Part shown: positions 61,489-64,000 of the stretch, piece by piece | How positions within the stretch are numbered: the first letter of the stretch is position 1 | Layout: each line of letters opens with the position of its first letter | DNA from: CAIYRG01 sp964446945 | Lineage (GTDB): Bacteria; Pseudomonadota; Alphaproteobacteria; Micropepsales; Micropepsaceae | Assembly: GCA_964446945.1 (NCBI GenBank) | Contig: CAYUQO010000003.1 | Span: forward strand, 1-64,000 | DNA length: 64,000 bases | Reading direction: 5' to 3' | Made by a program: the position numbers and the translations under genes | The notes under the pieces: model-generated | What the model saw: only the letters and a program-made list of their open reading frames with translations | What the model was told of the DNA's origin: nothing | Databases searched by the model: none

Positions 61489-62187
61489 TTACTGCTGCAG
61501 CCATTCGCGCAGCAGGGCGCTGACTTCTCCCGGCGCTTCGACGGTTGCCATATGCCCGCAATTCTCGATGACGGCGAGCTTTGCGCCGGGGATGGCTGCG
61601 GCAATCTCCTGATGTGGGGCCACCGGACTCCATAGGTCATCGCGTCCGGTGGCGACGAGGGTTGGGCATGTGATTTGCGGCAGGACCGGACGATAATCCG
61701 GGCGATTCAGCAGCGCCTGCACCTGGTGCACATAAATTTCCGGCGTGGCGCGGCAGATCATGGCAGTGAGCGCTGACATGAACTCCGCCTGATTCAAGCG
61801 GGATGGATGGACGATCATCGGGAGCCAGCGCGCGGCCAGTGCCTGCATCCCTTCAGTTCGCGCCAGTTCAATCAGTTCGCGGCGTTTCTCCGGTTCTTCC
61901 GGCGTTGCCGGAGCGGCTGTGGTATCGAACAGCGCCAGTCGTTCGACGCGTTCGGGCGCAGTGCGCATGATCTCGAGCGCAACCCGCCCGCCCATGGAAT
62001 GACCGGCCAATGCAAAACGCGGTGGCGCTGCCTTCAGCACTTCACGCGCCATTCCCGCCAGTGAATCGTGACCATAGAAATGCAGCCAGGCCGCGACCCG
62101 CAATTCGCCGTGCAGCGCGGTTTTCTGCGGCGCCCAGACCGTGGCGTCGCACAGCAATCCTGGAAGCAGAATCAGAGGTGCGGTCAT
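61489..62187 (-). CDS. Alpha/beta hydrolase
   Basis: The 232-residue cytoplasmic protein has LILLPGLLCDATVW at the start, the elbow FALAGHSMGGRVALEIMRTA (Ser about 84), a late Asp in VATGRDDLWSP and a His in VIENCGHMATVE. It resembles small hydrolases such as BioH-type carboxylesterases. Its start overlaps the stop of the YmdB-type gene by 4 bases (62184-62187), so it is the last gene of a short operon. Confidence 0.85.
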   Translation of the reverse strand: MTAPLILLPGLLCDATVWAPQKTALHGELRVAAWLHFYGHDSLAGMAREVLKAAPPRFALAGHSMGGRVALEIMRTAPERVERLALFDTTAAPATPEEPEKRRELIELARTEGMQALAARWLPMIVHPSRLNQAEFMSALTAMICRATPEIYVHQVQALLNRPDYRPVLPQITCPTLVATGRDDLWSPVAPHQEIAAAIPGAKLAVIENCGHMATVEAPGEVSALLREWLQQ

Positions 62188-62999
62188 ACGACCGGCGCGG
62201 TGGGAATCAGCCTGCCGCCCAGACGCACGGGTTCGGCCCGGACGGCGAGGCCGCTTGTGCGATCGGTTTCAATAAAAACCGCGCACAGTGTTGCCGGTCC
62301 CAGGGCGGGCGTCATGCGGCCGGTCGGAATTTTCCTGGTGAAGCGCTGCAGCGGCTCGAACTTCTCCATGCCGATGACGGAATCGTAGTCGGCGCAGGCC
62401 CCCGCATCGGTCTGATATCCGGTGCCATGCGGCAGGATTTGTGTATCGGCTGTCGGGATGTGGCTGTGGGTGCCGATGACGCAGGATACGCGGCCGTCAC
62501 AAAACTGGCCCATTGCCATTTTTTCCGAGGTGGCTTCCGCATGCATGTCCACAATGATTGCATCCGCGGCATCGCGCAGGGCGCAGGCGGAAAGCTCCGC
62601 TTCGACCGCAGCAAACGGATCGTCCAGCGGATCCATATAGATCCGGCCCATGACATTGATCACCAGCACCCGCTGTCCATTGCGCGTGTAGTAGAGACTG
62701 GCGCCCCGGCCGGGCGTGCCGCGCGGATAATTCTGTGGACGGAGAATGCGGTCTTCCTGATCGATGAATGACAAAATCTCGCGCTGATCGAGCCAGTGAT
62801 TGCCGCTGGTCAGCACATCTACTCCGATGGCGAACAGCTCATTCGCGACATTGCGGGTGATGCCGAAGCCTCCAGCGGCGTTTTCGGCATTCGCGACCAC
62901 GAAGTCGATGGTGAGGTTTTCCCGCAACGCCGGCAGCTCACGCGCGACGGCTTCGCGCCCCGGCCGTCCGATGATGTCTCCGATGAACAAGAGCCGCAT
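62184..62999 (-). CDS. YmdB/TIGR00282-type metallophosphoesterase
   Basis: The 271-residue protein begins MRLLFIGDIIGRPGREAVAR and has all the family's motifs: ANAENAAGGFG, TSGNHWLDQREI, DMHAEATSEK and GTHSHIPTADTQILPHGTGY. The family hydrolyses cyclic nucleotides (YmdB). It overlaps the 5-FCL gene by one base (TAATG) at its start and the hydrolase at its end. This order after 5-FCL is conserved in many alphaproteobacteria. Confidence 0.9.
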   Translation of the reverse strand: MRLLFIGDIIGRPGREAVARELPALRENLTIDFVVANAENAAGGFGITRNVANELFAIGVDVLTSGNHWLDQREILSFIDQEDRILRPQNYPRGTPGRGASLYYTRNGQRVLVINVMGRIYMDPLDDPFAAVEAELSACALRDAADAIIVDMHAEATSEKMAMGQFCDGRVSCVIGTHSHIPTADTQILPHGTGYQTDAGACADYDSVIGMEKFEPLQRFTRKIPTGRMTPALGPATLCAVFIETDRTSGLAVRAEPVRLGGRLIPTAPVV

Positions 63000-63571
63000 T
63001 AAGTGATCCTGCGCACGCCATTTTCAGTAACGATCCAGTCGAGCTTCTCGTCATGGGCGAGATGTGGCAGTTCAGGGAACTCCTGGATGGCGAAAGCAAA
63101 GCCGGCGGCGGTAGTGGATTTCGCCATCCGCAAACCGCGGATGGTGCGGTCATAGTAACCCGCGCCATAGCCGACCCGGTATCCCGCACCATCGAATGCG
63201 AGCAGCGGCACGATCAGAACATCGGGATCGAGTTTCGGCCAATCGCGCGACGGCTCGGACAATCCGAACCCGCCGCGGACGAGCTTCACCCCGTCCTCCC
63301 AAAGATGAAAATCCAGTGGTTGGTTGCGCCCGGCCACACGCGGCATGACAATGCGATGTCCGCGCCTCCGCAATTCCCTTTCCAGAAATTGCGGATCGGC
63401 TTCATCGCCAATCGCCCAATAGCTGGAGACGACGGCATTTTGCGGCACCGGAACCTGTGCCAGAAACTGTTGCGCCAGAGCCTGCGACAGTTCTGCGATC
63501 CGGGACGTCAACGCGGCGCGGCGCTCCGCCGCTTGTTTGCGGATGAGTTCCTTGGAGGGGACATCAGACAT
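62999..63571 (-). CDS. 5-formyltetrahydrofolate cyclo-ligase
   Basis: The 190-residue protein starts MSDVPSKELIRKQAAERRAA and has the family's PQNAVVSSYWAIGDEADPQF, GHRIVMPRVAGRNQPLDFHL and the nucleotide-binding end VGYGAGYYDRTIRGL. It converts 5-formyl-THF to 5,10-methenyl-THF with ATP. It is 20 bases downstream of the 6S RNA candidate on the same strand, the arrangement known from E. coli ssrS-ygfA and conserved in alphaproteobacteria. Confidence 0.92.
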   Translation of the reverse strand: MSDVPSKELIRKQAAERRAALTSRIAELSQALAQQFLAQVPVPQNAVVSSYWAIGDEADPQFLERELRRRGHRIVMPRVAGRNQPLDFHLWEDGVKLVRGGFGLSEPSRDWPKLDPDVLIVPLLAFDGAGYRVGYGAGYYDRTIRGLRMAKSTTAAGFAFAIQEFPELPHLAHDEKLDWIVTENGVRRIT

Positions 63572-63591
63572 TCAGCGGTCTTTAGAAGAAA

Positions 63592-63759
63592 ATGGGCGGG
63601 ACCGCCATCGCCGTTGGATATTGGATCCTCACGGGCCTGCAAGCGCAGGTGGGCGCCATATGTCCGGGACCACGATCCCGGTCAGGGACAGCTCCCAGTG
63701 AGTACCATTAAGGCCCCTGGGCATCGCATTCCTGACGCGCGGAGCAGAACCCGCCCGAT
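63592..63759 (-). ncRNA. ssrS: 6S RNA candidate
   Basis: About 168 bases form a closed shape: the ends pair (63594-63600 with 63750-63756, GGGCGGG/CCCGCCC), and inner hairpins include GACCGGGATCGTGGTCCCGG. A sigma-70-like promoter lies just upstream and the 5-FCL gene starts 20 bases downstream. 6S RNA inhibits sigma-70 RNA polymerase in stationary phase. The call rests on position and closing stem; I could not run a covariance model. Confidence 0.65.
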
Positions 63760-63762
63760 ACA

Positions 63763-63791
63763 AATCTAGGGTTCTACAAGCTCATCCGCAA
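63763..63791 (-). promoter_or_regulatory. Sigma-70-like promoter of the 6S RNA candidate
   Basis: On the minus strand, TTGCGG (63786-63791) and TAGATT (63763-63768) are separated by 17 bases. The RNA's paired 5' end begins about 6-7 bases after the -10 box. Spacing and match are good for a housekeeping promoter. Confidence 0.6.
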
Positions 63792-64000
63792 TGGCTCCCG
63801 GATTAAAGAGGCGCGATCCGTCCAGTAGGGCTATGGGTTGGGGCTCCGGCCCAAGCCTCGCCGGAAACACGCCATTTTGCCTGTAATGCCGCTTGTTTGG
63901 GCAACTGAAACTGGAGTATCCGATACCGTTGAAAACCCGCTCTATCGAAGACCGGTTTGTCGATTCGTGCCCGAATCCGAGCCGGTCCATTTTATGAAAA
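63766..64000 (-). CDS. Partial reading frame at the window edge, uncertain
   Basis: An open minus-strand frame enters from beyond the window and ends at a TAG at 63766-63768, which also forms part of the 6S promoter. The end reads LFNPGAIADELVEP. It is not ZapA, which often lies upstream of 6S RNA. I cannot recognise a family, and it may be non-coding. Confidence 0.3.
   Translation of the reverse strand, partial: FHKMDRLGFGHESTNRSSIERVFNGIGYSSFSCPNKRHYRQNGVFPARLGPEPQPIALLDGSRLFNPGAIADELVEP

Overview
The window is GC-rich alphaproteobacterial DNA. It probably comes from a member of the Hyphomicrobiales or a neighbouring order, but the sequence alone does not fix the genus. The pointers are the form of the 23S/5S rRNA tail, a 6S RNA placed directly before 5-formyltetrahydrofolate cyclo-ligase, the many alphaproteobacterial-type intergenic palindromes, and the large number of exported hydrolases, aromatic-type catabolic genes and efflux pumps. 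I see no prophage, transposase, CRISPR array, tRNA gene or plasmid function.

Layout. 1-422: 3' end of an rRNA operon (23S tail, 5S, terminator; no tRNA-fMet after 5S). 545-7911: small exported proteins and enzymes (GlcG/HbpS-like protein, two alpha/beta hydrolases, a metallo-beta-lactamase-fold hydrolase, an LpxH-like phosphatase, a GNAT acetyltransferase, a VOC protein, a DUF3574 lipoprotein) plus two very short genes at 2601-2756 and 5119-5292. 7936-16940: an unusual envelope locus. Four minus-strand genes overlap by 4 nt at every junction (membrane-anchored protein, 1448-residue exported protein with a C-terminal protein-kinase-like domain, proline-rich coiled-coil exported protein, OmpA-family protein), and a second OmpA-family gene diverges from the same intergenic region. 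This is my main candidate for an undescribed system. 17159-19016: a TMEM175-type channel and two paralogous Gly/Tyr-rich exported proteins.

19072-26475: a minus-strand catabolic cluster (two paralogous amidohydrolases, an amidase, a beta-propeller protein, an MFS importer of the anion:cation symporter type, an isopropylmalate/tartrate dehydrogenase-like enzyme), followed by a Crp/Fnr regulator. 27615-30736: a metallo-beta-lactamase-fold hydrolase, a DUF1194 protein and a Tat-type alpha/beta hydrolase. 30803-38141: export and membrane genes (DHA2 MFS pump, ABC exporter, SDR, a DHA2 pump fused to a winged-helix-like tail, an aquaporin-family channel). 38371-47905: a complete tripartite RND efflux operon with two permeases (MdtABC-like) and its own outer-membrane factor.

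48110-58137: a second catabolic island with two 4,5-dihydroxyphthalate-decarboxylase-like proteins, two molybdopterin hydroxylase large subunits (the second broken by an in-frame amber codon), an esterase, a cupin and an aldehyde dehydrogenase. 58139-63759: housekeeping-like genes (SurA-type chaperone/isomerase, EF-hand lipoprotein, GST, alpha/beta hydrolase, YmdB-type phosphodiesterase, 5-FCL, 6S RNA). Several families of compound palindromic repeats sit between genes. One of them, about 165 bp long, occurs twice and each time overlaps and supplies the stop codon of an unrelated gene.
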